In this document: positions 44,963 to 54,662 of the stretch, piece after piece | Numbering within the stretch: the first letter of the stretch is position 1 | How the letters are laid out: each line of letters starts with the position of its first letter | NCBI GenBank assembly: GCA_958295915.1 | Contig: OY282381.1 | Span: 518,722-582,721 of the forward strand | DNA: 64,000 bases | From: an uncultured Caldilineaceae bacterium | GTDB taxonomy: Bacteria > Chloroflexota > Anaerolineae > Caldilineales > Caldilineaceae | Direction of reading: 5' to 3' | Made by a program: the position numbers and the translations under genes | The notes under the pieces: model-generated | Database searches by the model: none | The model's input: only the letters and a program-made list of their open reading frames with translations | What the model was told of the DNA's origin: nothing

Positions 44963-45027
44963 CAGTGGCTAACGCACAGCAGTTCATGACCACTGACTCG
45001 CAAGGGGCTGCCATGCCGCGCAGCCCC
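44963..45027. repeat. Diverged AGTGGCTA repeat and hairpin before cysM
   Basis: CAGTGGCTAACG...GACCACTGACT (44963-44997) is a distant copy of the AGTGGCTAG family. GGGGCTG (45004-45010) and CAGCCCC (45021-45027) form a perfect 7-bp stem just before the cysM start, with no T-run. Confidence 0.5.
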
Positions 45028-45040
45028 GTTTGAACCAGCG

Positions 45041-45997
45041 ATGATCGACCAAACCTTGACGCCGATTTCCGAACAGCGCCGCGCGGACGGCAGCGTGATG
45101 TCCGTCCTGGACGATGTCGGCAATACACCCCTGTTGAATTTGACGGAGTTTGCCCGCCATTGCGGCGGACAGGACGGCGTGCAGATGTACGCCAAAGCCG
45201 AGTGGGCCAATCCCGGCGGGTCGGTGAAGGCCCGTGCCGCCCTGAAAATCGTTCAGGAGGCAATGACAGCCGGCAAGCTGGGCGCAGGCCAGACTCTCAT
45301 CGACAGTAGCAGTGGCAATACTGCGATCGCCTACGCGCTGATGGGCGCAGTAAAGAGATTCGCCGTCCATCTGGTGATGCCCACAAATGTGAGCCGGGAG
45401 CGTAAGGCGTTGGTGAAGGCCTACGGCGCAACGCTCATCGAATCGGACCCTCTGGAAGGCTCCGATGGGGCTATCCGTCTGGTGCGGGAGATCGTCGCTG
45501 CGGATCCCCAGCGTTACTTTTACGCCGATCAGTACAACAACGACGCCAACTGGCGCGCGCACTACGAGGGCACCGGCCCGGAAATCTGGCGTCAGAGCCA
45601 GGGGCGCGTTACCCATTTCGTCGCCGGGCTGGGCACCACCGGCACGTTCGTAGGCGCGGGTCGCTATCTGCGTGAGCAGAACCCGGCGGTACAACTGGTG
45701 GCCATGCAGCCAGAAGATGAACTATCTGTGATCGAAGGGCTGAAATATCTGCAGACGGCCATTATACCGGGAATCTACGACCCGTCCCTGGTGGACCGCC
45801 ATCTGACCATTTCCGCCGAAACCGCTTGGGAAGCCACCCAGGAGTTGGCGAGCAAAGCCGGGCTGTTTGTCGGCATCAGCAGCGGCGCGGCCGTAGCGGC
45901 CGCGGTGCAGGTGGCAAAGGAACTTTCAACAGGTGTCGTCGTCACTCTCCTGCCCGATGACGGTAGCAAATATGTGAGCTTAGGCATCTTCGACTGA
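45041..45997 (+). CDS. cysM: CysM-type cysteine synthase (PLP-dependent)
   Basis: The 318-residue fold-type II PLP enzyme has the lysine Schiff base Lys63 in NPGGSVKARAA, the substrate loop SSSGNTAIAYA, the phosphate-binding loop GLGTTGTFVGAGR and ISSGAAVAAA near the end. Adjacency to a CysO-like carrier and its activating enzyme suggests it uses thiocarboxylated carrier as the sulfide donor, as mycobacterial CysM does. The first 20 residues are weakly conserved; the start could be Met20 (45098). No strong RBS precedes the ATG at 45041. Confidence 0.9.
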   Translation: MIDQTLTPISEQRRADGSVMSVLDDVGNTPLLNLTEFARHCGGQDGVQMYAKAEWANPGGSVKARAALKIVQEAMTAGKLGAGQTLIDSSSGNTAIAYALMGAVKRFAVHLVMPTNVSRERKALVKAYGATLIESDPLEGSDGAIRLVREIVAADPQRYFYADQYNNDANWRAHYEGTGPEIWRQSQGRVTHFVAGLGTTGTFVGAGRYLREQNPAVQLVAMQPEDELSVIEGLKYLQTAIIPGIYDPSLVDRHLTISAETAWEATQELASKAGLFVGISSGAAVAAAVQVAKELSTGVVVTLLPDDGSKYVSLGIFD

Positions 45998-46012
45998 AGC
46001 GTGAGGTAGGGG

Positions 46013-46066
46013 CAATCCTTGTGGGCGCCCAGAGAAGTGAGAGGCTGTTTCTCTCTCCTGTCTCCG
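46013..46066. repeat. Two dispersed repeats between cysM and the ABC permease
   Basis: TAGGGGCAATCCTTGTGGGCGCCCA is a partial copy of the palindrome found in clpX. It is followed directly by GAAGTGAGAGGCTGTTTCTCTCTCCT, a copy of the repeat at 16754. The second abuts the stop of the permease gene. Confidence 0.6.
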
Positions 46067-46067
46067 C

Positions 46068-48656
46068 TTACTCCATCCGCAAGGCGTCGGCCGGCTCGAT
46101 CTGGCCCATCCGCCAGGCCGGATAGAGGCCGGCCAGCAGCGCGGCTACCAGCGCAACCAGAAATGCCTGCGCAAACTCCCCCACATGAAGCTGCATGGAA
46201 AGGGTCCAGCCGAAAGAACGCAGGTTGATGATGTAGATGAGGATCAGCGCCAGAATAAAGCCGGTGGGCATGGCCATCAGCCCGGCGCTGGCGCCGAGCA
46301 GACCGGTCTCCAGCAGGGTAAGTCCCCAGAGTTGTTGTCGAGTCATGCCGCTGGCCCTCAGCGCGCCGATCTCTCGTGCCCGCTCCAATTGCAGACTCAT
46401 CAATGTACTGAGGATGCCGACGAATGCGACAAACGTCGCCAGCAGACGCAGGGCGACAGTAATGGCGAAGGTACGGTCGAACACCTCCAGGGCATTGCGC
46501 CGGGCGCCTCGATTGGAGCGGATCACCAGTTCCGCTTTGCCGGCGAACGCGCGGCGCAGTGCATCGACCGTTTTGTCCACATCTGCGCCGGGGGCAACGA
46601 ACAGCGCCACAGTCGAAAGTTCGTCATCATTCCAGTAGCGTCGAAAGCTGGCATCGGCCATCAACAGGCTGGGATGCACATCAAAGTCGTAGGCGACGCC
46701 TACGACCGGGAAGCTCCGTTCTCCGGAATCGGTCAGTAGGCGCAGCCTGTGGCCGATTCGCAGATCGAAACGGTTTGCCATCGTCTCGTTGACAACGACA
46801 CCGCCGGCTTCCACGGCCTCCCATGTGGCGCCAGCGTCGCCCACAGCGAATCTATAACGGCGGTCTTCTCCAGCCAGATCCCGCAGTATCGCCGCCACCC
46901 GCACGTCCGCCTGCTTCCCGTCAGGCATTGTGGCGGCCACCTTTATCTCCCGGCTGGTCGAGAAATCAGCTATGCCGGGAAAGGCCGCCAGTTCACGTAG
47001 CAGGCTTCGCTCCAATGTGGCGTCGCCACGATCGGCCCCCAGCGCCGGCGCGGAGACAAAAATATCGGCCTGCAGGATGTCGTCCAGCCACTGTTCAACG
47101 GTCAGACGAAAGGAGCCGATCATGACACCAACGCCGATAATAACGCTGACAGCCACCATCAGGGCGGCGATAGCCACCGATGTGCGGGAAAGAGAGCGGA
47201 TGATATCTCGAGGGGCCATCCGGGCCAGAATCCCGAATCGGCGGCGCAGCAGCCGTTGCAGCCCATCCATCAACAGCAGCGTGAGTCCTGGCGTCAGAAG
47301 GGCGATGCCGAGGACGACTGCAAACAGTCCCGCAAAGGCAACCACCAGATTCCAGTCGGGGATCAGCAATCCGGCGCCGATCAGGCAGAGGACAACACCC
47401 ATGACACTGAGACGCGGCCAAGCTCGGCGCGCCTTTTCTTCCACCTTCGAACGCTGCATGGCCCCAGCGGGGGGCACGCTCGTCGCCTCGTAGGCGGGCA
47501 CTACTGCCGCCAGCAGAGCCGCGCCGATGCCACTCAACGCGCCCTTCGCCAGCGTCCACAGAGGAATGTCCGCATTCCGTACTGCCACCACAAAAAAGAG
47601 ATCGTTGATGGTCTGGGTGACGGCCTGCACCGCGCCCCGCCCCATCAGCACGCCCAGGCCCAGGCCCAGCACGGCGCCAATAAGGCCGAGCGAAGTCGCC
47701 TCTGTCAGAATCATGACGAAGAGCTCCCGCCGGGTCATGCCCAGCGCACGCAGGATGCCGAGGACAGGGCGACGCTGCACAACGCTGAAGGTAACGGTAT
47801 TGTAGATAAGAAACATGCCGACAACAAGGGCCAGGAGACTGAGGGCGGTCAGGTTGAGCCGAAAGGCGGCGGTCATTTCATCAACGGCGCCAGTGCGGGC
47901 CGCTGGCCGAATTATCCGGGCGCCGGGGGGCAAAATGCCGGCGATTTCATCCAGTTCAGCGGCGCCGTCAGCCCCTGCGGCCAGGATCAGATCGATGCGG
48001 TCCAGACGGCCGATTTTGTCCAACACCTCCTGCGCTGTGCTGATGTCGGCGATGAGCAGGCCGTCCAGCGCCCGCCGGCTCAGTTCGTCTGAGGGGACCA
48101 ACAGACCGATTACCGTCAGGATCTCCTGGCGCGTGCCGACGCGGATAGGCAGCGTCTGCCCCGGCTGCAGACCATAGCGGTCAGCCACCGATCGACTGAT
48201 GAGAACGGTATTCGGTTGCACGAGAAAAGGGCTAAGATAGCCGCCAACGCTGTCGAGCGACGCGCCAGGCACAGATTGGTCGCTGCTGCCAAGATAACTG
48301 CGGAAGGGTGGCTCGGCGAAGGGATCGATGCCGAGAAGACGCATGGGTTGAGCGTCCAACTGTGGCGCACTGACGAAGCTCTCGACGATGGGCGCGCTCA
48401 GGCGAAAGCCCAGTTCTCGCCGCAGCCGGACGTAGACCGACGCGTCCACGCCATCAGGCCCGCCGACGATCTGGTGTGTGGCCTTGCCGGTGATCTGTTC
48501 TGTGCCCAATGCAAAAGCTCGGCCGGCAGAGCCGTTCGCCAGATCGATGGCTACGATCATCGCCACGCCGATAGCCACACCGACGATCAGAAAGATCGAT
48601 TGCAGGGGCCGGCGCCAGCTATGACGCCAGGCCAATCGCAGAAGAGGGTGTCTCAT
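46068..48656 (-). CDS. FtsX/MacB-type ABC transporter permease (two FtsX domains)
   Basis: The 862-residue permease has an N-terminal helix ([15 protein letters not shown]), a large extracytoplasmic MacB_PCD-like domain, an FtsX domain (about 270-390), further helices (about 425-480), a second extracytoplasmic domain and a C-terminal FtsX domain (about 745-855). This duplicated layout is typical of exporters of lipids, lipoproteins or peptides. Its start overlaps the stop of the ATPase gene by four bases (ATGA type), so the two form one transporter. Confidence 0.92.
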   Translation of the reverse strand: MRHPLLRLAWRHSWRRPLQSIFLIVGVAIGVAMIVAIDLANGSAGRAFALGTEQITGKATHQIVGGPDGVDASVYVRLRRELGFRLSAPIVESFVSAPQLDAQPMRLLGIDPFAEPPFRSYLGSSDQSVPGASLDSVGGYLSPFLVQPNTVLISRSVADRYGLQPGQTLPIRVGTRQEILTVIGLLVPSDELSRRALDGLLIADISTAQEVLDKIGRLDRIDLILAAGADGAAELDEIAGILPPGARIIRPAARTGAVDEMTAAFRLNLTALSLLALVVGMFLIYNTVTFSVVQRRPVLGILRALGMTRRELFVMILTEATSLGLIGAVLGLGLGVLMGRGAVQAVTQTINDLFFVVAVRNADIPLWTLAKGALSGIGAALLAAVVPAYEATSVPPAGAMQRSKVEEKARRAWPRLSVMGVVLCLIGAGLLIPDWNLVVAFAGLFAVVLGIALLTPGLTLLLMDGLQRLLRRRFGILARMAPRDIIRSLSRTSVAIAALMVAVSVIIGVGVMIGSFRLTVEQWLDDILQADIFVSAPALGADRGDATLERSLLRELAAFPGIADFSTSREIKVAATMPDGKQADVRVAAILRDLAGEDRRYRFAVGDAGATWEAVEAGGVVVNETMANRFDLRIGHRLRLLTDSGERSFPVVGVAYDFDVHPSLLMADASFRRYWNDDELSTVALFVAPGADVDKTVDALRRAFAGKAELVIRSNRGARRNALEVFDRTFAITVALRLLATFVAFVGILSTLMSLQLERAREIGALRASGMTRQQLWGLTLLETGLLGASAGLMAMPTGFILALILIYIINLRSFGWTLSMQLHVGEFAQAFLVALVAALLAGLYPAWRMGQIEPADALRME

Positions 48657-49462
48657 CTTTCCTCGGCCACCGCGTTCTCCACGCCACTGTGGTGAGAGAC
48701 GAGTCGCCCTCGCTCAAGGAAGAACACCTGATCGGCGTAGTCAGCGATGTCCGTGTCGTGGGTAGCCATAATGAGCGTTTTGCCCGCGTCTCGGATCAAC
48801 TCCAGAAACAGTTCGAGGATGACATCTCCGGCGCCTTCGTCCAGGTTGCCGGTAGGCTCATCAGCCAAGATCAGAATCGGGTCATGAATGAGGGCGCGGG
48901 CGATGGCGACCCGCTGCTGCTCGCCGCCGCTCAGCCGATCGGGAAAGGTATCGAGGCGATCTCCCAAGCCGACTCGTTCCAGAAGCGCCTCGGCCCGCCG
49001 ATGGCCTGTGCGATCCGCTTCGGGCGTCGCCCTAGGCGCGAAGATGCGAGGCGCTCCGCCCTCACCCGCCAATTCGATGGGCAGAGTGACGTTTTCCAAA
49101 ACTGTGAGGGTGGGGATCAGATTGAAAAACTGAAAAACGATGCCGATATTGCGCCGGCGAAAGAGCGTTCGCTGTCGCTCCCGCATAGCGGTCATCTCCA
49201 CTTCTACGCCATCGTCCCGAATGAAAACCCGCCCGGCGCTGGGACGATCGATGCCGGAGATGAGATTGAGGAGAGTGCTCTTGCCACTGCCGGATTTTCC
49301 GGACAGACAGGTGAATTGGCCGGCGGGGAAGGAGCAGTCGACGGCTTCCAGCACCCGTTTCTCCTGCCCAGCCTCGTAGTAGGATTTGCTCAACGCGTCC
49401 AGCCGCACGAGGGGCGATGGTGGCGCCGGCGCAGTCCTGTCCTGGGTGGCTGTTTTCGTCAT
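48653..49462 (-). CDS. LolD/MacB-type ABC transporter ATPase with an in-frame repeat insertion
   Basis: The 269-residue ATPase has Walker A (GKSGSGKST), Q-loop ([16 protein letters not shown]), signature [15 protein letters not shown], Walker B ([13 protein letters not shown]) and [12 protein letters not shown]. Between LPIELAG and [13 protein letters not shown] about 15 residues (about 134-150: [16 protein letters not shown]) are extra. Their DNA is a copy of a 45-bp element found between genes at 43259. The ATG at 49462 is used; an upstream in-frame ATG would extend translation into a dispersed repeat. Confidence 0.93.
   Translation of the reverse strand: MTKTATQDRTAPAPPSPLVRLDALSKSYYEAGQEKRVLEAVDCSFPAGQFTCLSGKSGSGKSTLLNLISGIDRPSAGRVFIRDDGVEVEMTAMRERQRTLFRRRNIGIVFQFFNLIPTLTVLENVTLPIELAGEGGAPRIFAPRATPEADRTGHRRAEALLERVGLGDRLDTFPDRLSGGEQQRVAIARALIHDPILILADEPTGNLDEGAGDVILELFLELIRDAGKTLIMATHDTDIADYADQVFFLERGRLVSHHSGVENAVAEER
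49019..49063. repeat. 45-bp element, copy B (inside the LolD-like gene)
   Basis: The sequence begins TTCGGGCGTCGCCCTAGGCG and ends GAGGCGCTCCGCCCTCA. It matches the intergenic copy at 43259-43303 with about four substitutions. It codes for the extra residues of the ATPase. Confidence 0.85.
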
Positions 49463-49477
49463 CGCTTGTTCGCAACA

Positions 49478-49512
49478 GCAGTGGCTAGTGGTTAGTGTAC
49501 AGTGTACAGGAG
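49478..49512 (+). repeat. Dispersed AGTGGCTAG repeat, copy 3
   Basis: GCAGTGGCTAGTGGTTAGTG then GTACAGTGTACAGG, just upstream of the LolD-like start. It contains the small palindrome TGTACA twice. Confidence 0.65.
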
Positions 49513-49689
49513 CCAGCTGCAGTTCCCTGGCCACGGGCAACGCCGCCCCCTGAGCGCTGACTGATATTTTATTTTAGCAGTGTCGCGGGTGGCATGAAAA
49601 ACTTCTATGCCTGGATTGACTTCTTTACGAGTCGATGTTAGCCTTCACAGATATATTTGGCACAGAAAGTAAGCCGCAGAAGGAGTGAA

Positions 49690-49738
49690 GAAAGAGAAGT
49701 GAGAGGGGTTCTCGCTTTCCTCTCTTCTCTTTCTCCTC
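49690..49738. repeat. GAAGTGAGAGG / CCTCTCTTCTC inverted repeat before the M24 gene
   Basis: Purine-rich and pyrimidine-rich arms pair over about 12 bases. It is related to 16754 and 46033. It sits immediately upstream of the peptidase ribosome site. Confidence 0.5.
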
Positions 49739-49756
49739 GAAATAGAGAGGGAAAAC

Positions 49757-50989
49757 ATGAAAAGAGACCTGGATCGACTGATGGCAGAGCGCGATCTGAA
49801 CGGTTTTCTGGTGCTGGGAGAAGGGCACGGCGCGGCCATGAAGTATCTGACAAACGGCGCATTTTTCGAGGGCGCGCTGCTGCTTAAACCCCGAGGCGAG
49901 GAGGTGACGCTCGTCCACGGCGGGATGGAACGGGATACAGCTACCGCCACTGGCCTGCGCGCCATCAACCGGGAGGAGCATTTCAACAGGTATCAATTGC
50001 TGAAAGAGTTCGGCGGCGATCGGTTGGCAGCGAGCGCAGCCTATATCGCGCGGGCGATGGAAATGATCGGGCTGCGTGGGCGGGTTGGGGTCTATGGCCT
50101 GCAGGATGCCGGCGCAGTGCTGGCGTTGATGGCCAAAGTAGAAGAGCAGATTGAGGATATCGAAATCGTCGGCGAATACGGTGAAACGCTGTTCAGCCAG
50201 GCCTTCATCACAAAGGATGATGTGGAATTGGAGATTCTGAAACGCGCCGGGCAACTCACCTGCGCAGTTGTCGGCGACGTGCAGGCTTTTATTCAAGGGC
50301 ACAAGGTGGGCCGCGATGAGGTTGTGCTGAAGGCCAACGGTTCAGCGCTGACGATCGGCGATGTGAAGGCATATATGCGGGGGCGCTTGCACGCCAGCGG
50401 GCTTCAGGAGGATCACGGCACGATTTTTTCCCAGGGACGGGATGCCGGCGTGCCCCACAATCTCGGCGAGCCGTCAATGCCCCTGCAATTGGGCCAGAGT
50501 ATCATTTTCGACATCTATCCGACGACAGAAGAGGGCTATTTCCACGACATGACCCGCACCTGGAGCCTGGGCTACGCAACGGACGAGGTGCAGGAGGCAT
50601 ACGACCAGACGAAAGAGATCTTCGATCGGGTGATGGCAGAGATGCAAGTAGGCCGCCCGACTCGAGACTATCAGTTGATGACCTGCGCCTACTACGAGGC
50701 CTGTGGTCACAAGACGGCCCGCAACCATCCGGGCACGGATGAGGGCTACGTGCATAGTCTGGGCCATGGCATCGGCCTTAATGTTCACGAGGAGCCGAAT
50801 TTCAGCCACGCGGAAGGCAATGACACGATCTTGCAGCCCGGGCACGTGGTGACGATCGAGCCGGGGTTGTACTACCCCAGTCGAGGCTTCGGTGTGCGCG
50901 TAGAGGATGCAATCGCATTCAATGAAGAAGGAGAGTTGATCTGGCTAACGGACTATCCCTATGATCTGGTGATTCCGATGAGGGGATGA
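49757..50989 (+). CDS. M24 family Xaa-Pro dipeptidase/aminopeptidase
   Basis: The 410-residue protein has a creatinase-like N-terminal domain (about 1-165) and the pita-bread catalytic domain. Metal ligands are visible: Asp in IIFDIYP, Asp in HDMTRTW, His in LGHGIGLNVHE, Glu in TIEPGLYY and Glu in VRVEDAIAF. It would cleave dipeptides or N-termini with Pro at P1'. GAGAGGGAAAAC lies before the ATG. Its 3' end overlaps the remnant of an RHS gene on the opposite strand, which suggests that a deletion joined the two. Confidence 0.92.
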   Translation: MKRDLDRLMAERDLNGFLVLGEGHGAAMKYLTNGAFFEGALLLKPRGEEVTLVHGGMERDTATATGLRAINREEHFNRYQLLKEFGGDRLAASAAYIARAMEMIGLRGRVGVYGLQDAGAVLALMAKVEEQIEDIEIVGEYGETLFSQAFITKDDVELEILKRAGQLTCAVVGDVQAFIQGHKVGRDEVVLKANGSALTIGDVKAYMRGRLHASGLQEDHGTIFSQGRDAGVPHNLGEPSMPLQLGQSIIFDIYPTTEEGYFHDMTRTWSLGYATDEVQEAYDQTKEIFDRVMAEMQVGRPTRDYQLMTCAYYEACGHKTARNHPGTDEGYVHSLGHGIGLNVHEEPNFSHAEGNDTILQPGHVVTIEPGLYYPSRGFGVRVEDAIAFNEEGELIWLTDYPYDLVIPMRG

Positions 50990-52190
50990 GGCGGAAGAGC
51001 AGCCCGCTGGCGTCGGCCTTCTGGCCGCTGAAGGCGCCGTCGGTGTGCAGGTCGGCCACCTCGCCGCCGCGCACGCTGCCATAAGCATAGTAGCGCACTT
51101 CGCCGCCACCGACGACAGCGCCGGCGCTGCCGTGGCCAGGGAGCTGCTGCTCAGGTGGTCCCTGTGCAGATAGGAGAGCGTGCCGCCGCGCTTGACGGCA
51201 ATGCGCTGACCGTTGAAGCTATAGTAGCGGATGGCGGTGGTCGCGCTGCCGGCGACCTCCTCCTCCTCGTAGTGGGGGAAGAAGCTGTAGGTGGTGGTAA
51301 TGCCGCTCGTCTTCCTGACGCGGCCGCCGTTGGCATCGTAGTCGTAGCGATCCACGCCGCCAATCCTGTCCACGCCATGATAGGGACCAGCATCCTGGTA
51401 GCTGTAGCTCTGACCGGCAAAACTCGTGATGCGGTTGCTCGCCTCATAGGCGTATGCCCGGCCATAGGCGTTCGTCAGCCGGCCCAGACCATCGTAGCTG
51501 AAGCTGCGCGTCGTCGCGCCCTCTGTCAGGCTGGCGATGTCGCCGAAGCCGTTGTAGCTGTAGCCGCGGGAGAAACGCTCGCCGCCGCCCTGGCTCAGGC
51601 CTACCTTCAGCGACTGCAACTGCCCGCCGTCCCTGGCCACCCTCCAGCCGTAGTAGCTACGCGTATGCCACAGATTGCCCCCGGCCGGGTAGCGCATAGC
51701 CGTCATGCGCCCGGCCTCATCCATGCTGACGCTGTCCACCAGCGCGCCGTGGACAGAGCCGCTCGTCCCTACCGGCGCGCCCGGACTGCCATAGGTGGTG
51801 GTGATCACCTCCCCGTCCGGATAGGTCAACGTCGTGGGCCGCTGATAGCTGTCGTAGCCGACGGCAGCCGAGAAGCTGCCGGTCGCGCTGCTGGCGCGGA
51901 AGCCCGGCCGCAAGGTGATGCGCCCACTGTCATGGATGACGTGCAGAGACACATTCCCGCTGATGACGCCCGACGCGCTGATGGCATCCCAGGCCGCGTA
52001 GCGGCCCGACAGGCGGCCCGTCAGAGAAAGACGAAGTCGGACCAGCCCGTGTTCACGATGACCTCCTTGGCCCGCACAGTGCCGTTCACCGCCAGCTTGT
52101 GCGTGGGCGCCGTCGTGCCGATGCCTACGTTGCCATCAACCGGGTTGATGTACGTATGGCCCCCTGGGTTGAGATGAATTCTCACATCAT
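50990..52190 (-). pseudogene. RHS/YD-repeat protein remnant with an upstream tail-fibre-like fragment
   Basis: On the minus strand YD-repeat sequence is clear (GYSYNGFGDIASLTEG, YDGLGRLTNAYGRAYAYE, RYYSFNGQRIAVKRGG, LSYLHRDHLSSS). After LATAA the frame shifts; the other frame continues into EVRYYAYGSVRGGEVADLH and GAFSGQKADASGLLF, the conserved RHS core end, and is then cut off by the M24 gene. Upstream (52020-52180) an out-of-frame piece reads NVGIGTTAPTHKLAVNGTVR and AKEVIVNTGWSDFVF, as in tail-fibre or adhesin C-termini, followed by a stop. The parts are relics of one or two large surface-protein genes. Nothing else is seen in this stretch. Confidence 0.75.
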
Positions 52191-52221
52191 CACATTGCGC
52201 AGGGGATGTACCCTCTGTCGA

Positions 52222-54570
52222 TTAACCGTCCTCGGCGTTCGCCACTTCTAGCGTAAATGAACCGGACTCGTCATCTGTCGCCGAGCTGACCTCGACGACC
52301 AGCACGAGATCTCTCGGGATTTCCAGCTCTTCCAGCGCGGCATCCGTACCGAACGAGTCGTCGTCGGTCATAATCGGCGTCTCGCCGGACAGGTACAGAG
52401 CCAGGAACGTATCGATCTCCTCGCTGCGAGCGAAGATGCTGATGACATCGCCTGCGGAGACGGAAAGGGTGTATTGTATCCGAGTGCGAGGCATGACAGT
52501 GCCGGCGATGGTATCACCCACGGCAATGTCACCGCTGTCGATAGTTTCAATGGCCAGCAGTTCGTCCAGATAGGCAATGGATGCATCCAGCAACATATCC
52601 CCCTCGGCCAGCAGCGTCTCGGCTGTCACCGGCACTTGCAATGTCGGCGGCACGCCCTTGCCCTCGATGTGAATGTCGCCGTTCGGATCCACCGCGCGTC
52701 CGGCGGTGAATGTGAAGAACTCCTCGTCGGGCATCTTGATGCTCTTGATGCTGCCGCCTAGCCCGGCGGTGGGGTATTGACCGACGATTATCGACCGGTC
52801 GTCGATGGTCATATTATAGGCGAAGAACTCACAGGCGCTGTTGCAATTGGGGCCAACAATGACGGCCACTTCGCCGCTGTAGCGCAGGTCTTCCGCCGGC
52901 AGATAGTAGCGATCCTCCCCCCGTGGGTCGAAGTAGAACTCGCCTCGATCCTCGTCGTAGCGGCCAGTATTGCCCAACACGTGGGGTTCATCGAAGAAAT
53001 ACGCTGCCATCTGATCCGCCAGGAACCCGCTGCCCCCGCTATTCTGACGCATGTCGATGATCAGACCGCCCACACCGTTGCGGTCGAGAGCGTGTAGCAT
53101 TCGTTCCCACAACTGAACCGTCAACAGGCTGTTGTCGGAGAAGCTGTAAATTTTCACATAGCCGTGGTCACTGTCTTCCAGCAGACGATACTCGACCGGC
53201 AGCTCGAAACCGGTGCGCCCCTGGTTGAAGGAAGAAAAGTTAAAGCTCTCGAATTCGCTGACGACTTCCATTGTATCTGTCACTTCCTCGCCGTCGCTAT
53301 TGATCCATGTCAACGCAACTTCTGTTCCAATGGGGAAGCGGACAGCATAACGCATCTTCTGCAAGCGCCTGAAGTGCTCTGTGCTGAACGGCGCGGAGAA
53401 TGCGACAGCGCTATCGATGGTCTGCGCGATCGGCGTGCCGTTGATGGCGACAATCTCCGTGCCCAGGATAATGCCAGCCTCATCAGCCGGGCTGCCCTCT
53501 GTAACGAAATTGACGATCACCGGGCCTTCATCGGTTTCCCGAATCGCAATGCCCAAGCCTCCGGCCACTGCCTGTTGAAAATCCTCGCGAATGAACGGCC
53601 CGCCCACATGCCCATCGGGAATCGACCAGCCAAAGTCGCGCAATGCGCGCAGATACTCTCTGACATCCTCGGCGTCCTCAGCATCTTCAAAACGGGATAG
53701 AAATTCGGCCCGTTTCACCTCCCAATCGATGTCTTTGTACTCTGTAAAGGCATATTCATTGATCAGCAGATCCACCAGAGCGTTGAACGCGTCGGGGTAG
53801 GACAGATCCGAGTAGTCGACGAGGGCCACGCCTTGCGGTTCGATCAGATCGACGACGGGGGTGCGGGAGCGATCGAAGATGAACGGCTCCGTGTCCATGT
53901 TGACGAGGGTGTAGCCCTGGGGCAGCGTCACAATCGGCTCGTCGCCGCTGAACAGCAGGCCGTCTTCGCCAAAACCGGAGGGGAAACCCTGCTGGTCATC
54001 GAGCGCGTAGACGAGGAATGTGCCGCCGATGATCTCCCGCTCTGTCTCGGCTTCGTCGCTGATGCGGGTCGAAGCGTAAGCAGTAGACCATCCGCCTCCG
54101 CCTAAATCCCGCTCTTCCAGGAACGGATCGCCGAACGTATTGTTCCAATAGGCGATGGCGAATATCTGTACGCCCTGTTCATCCGCGTCATCATTGTCTA
54201 CGTCCCGATAGCTACCTTGGGGTTCAATGGGCAGGGCGATCGAATAGTGGAACGGAGATGTAAAGAAATCGGATGTGATCTGGCCGATCGTTTGGGACGC
54301 AATGGGCATCAGATAGTGCTCGTCGCGATCGACGAATCCGGCCTGATCTTCCAGAATGACCAATGGTTCGGCCACACCTAATGTGAAGAACGGTGACGTA
54401 TAGGCCACCTCACCGGTTATGCTGACGGGACCGCCCTCATCATTGACGATCTCGGCCCTCAGGGGTGTATCACCGCCGTCTTGGGCGACGACACCGGTTC
54501 CGGAAATCAACCCCAATATCAGTGTCACCGCAAGTAGTAGATAGAGAACTCTGGACATTCGCGCTTTCAT
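52222..54570 (-). CDS. Secreted S41 family (C-terminal processing) peptidase with PDZ and PPC domains
   Basis: The 782-residue protein has a signal peptide (about 1-29, ending VVAQDGG), a large N-terminal region, a tricorn-like helical part, a PDZ domain (about 335-395: VTEGSPADEAGIILGTEIVAI) and the S41 catalytic core. The nucleophile Ser is in CNSACEFFA, with GLIIDMRQNSGGSG and GLGGSIKSIKMPD around it. The C-terminal about 120 residues form a PPC-type beta domain (YTLSVSAGDVISIFARS). It should act outside the membrane. It is rich in acidic residues. Its regulation is not apparent. Confidence 0.88.
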   Translation of the reverse strand: MKARMSRVLYLLLAVTLILGLISGTGVVAQDGGDTPLRAEIVNDEGGPVSITGEVAYTSPFFTLGVAEPLVILEDQAGFVDRDEHYLMPIASQTIGQITSDFFTSPFHYSIALPIEPQGSYRDVDNDDADEQGVQIFAIAYWNNTFGDPFLEERDLGGGGWSTAYASTRISDEAETEREIIGGTFLVYALDDQQGFPSGFGEDGLLFSGDEPIVTLPQGYTLVNMDTEPFIFDRSRTPVVDLIEPQGVALVDYSDLSYPDAFNALVDLLINEYAFTEYKDIDWEVKRAEFLSRFEDAEDAEDVREYLRALRDFGWSIPDGHVGGPFIREDFQQAVAGGLGIAIRETDEGPVIVNFVTEGSPADEAGIILGTEIVAINGTPIAQTIDSAVAFSAPFSTEHFRRLQKMRYAVRFPIGTEVALTWINSDGEEVTDTMEVVSEFESFNFSSFNQGRTGFELPVEYRLLEDSDHGYVKIYSFSDNSLLTVQLWERMLHALDRNGVGGLIIDMRQNSGGSGFLADQMAAYFFDEPHVLGNTGRYDEDRGEFYFDPRGEDRYYLPAEDLRYSGEVAVIVGPNCNSACEFFAYNMTIDDRSIIVGQYPTAGLGGSIKSIKMPDEEFFTFTAGRAVDPNGDIHIEGKGVPPTLQVPVTAETLLAEGDMLLDASIAYLDELLAIETIDSGDIAVGDTIAGTVMPRTRIQYTLSVSAGDVISIFARSEEIDTFLALYLSGETPIMTDDDSFGTDAALEELEIPRDLVLVVEVSSATDDESGSFTLEVANAEDG

Positions 54571-54609
54571 TGCTTTCTCCTTGTTCGGGTGTCGTACGTA
54601 TGCCCGGCA

Positions 54610-54662
54610 GATCAGTGGTCAGTGCCGTTTCTGGTCACTGACCACTGATCACTAGCCACTGA
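54610..54662 (-). repeat. Dispersed AGTGGCTAG repeat, copy 4, forming the end of the epimerase gene
   Basis: CAGTGGTCAGTG (54613-54624) and CACTGACCACTG (54636-54647) make a perfect 12-bp stem with an 11-base loop. On the minus strand AGTGGCTAG supplies the last two codons and stop of the epimerase, exactly as in alaS. It may also act as a 3' stem-loop. Confidence 0.8.
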
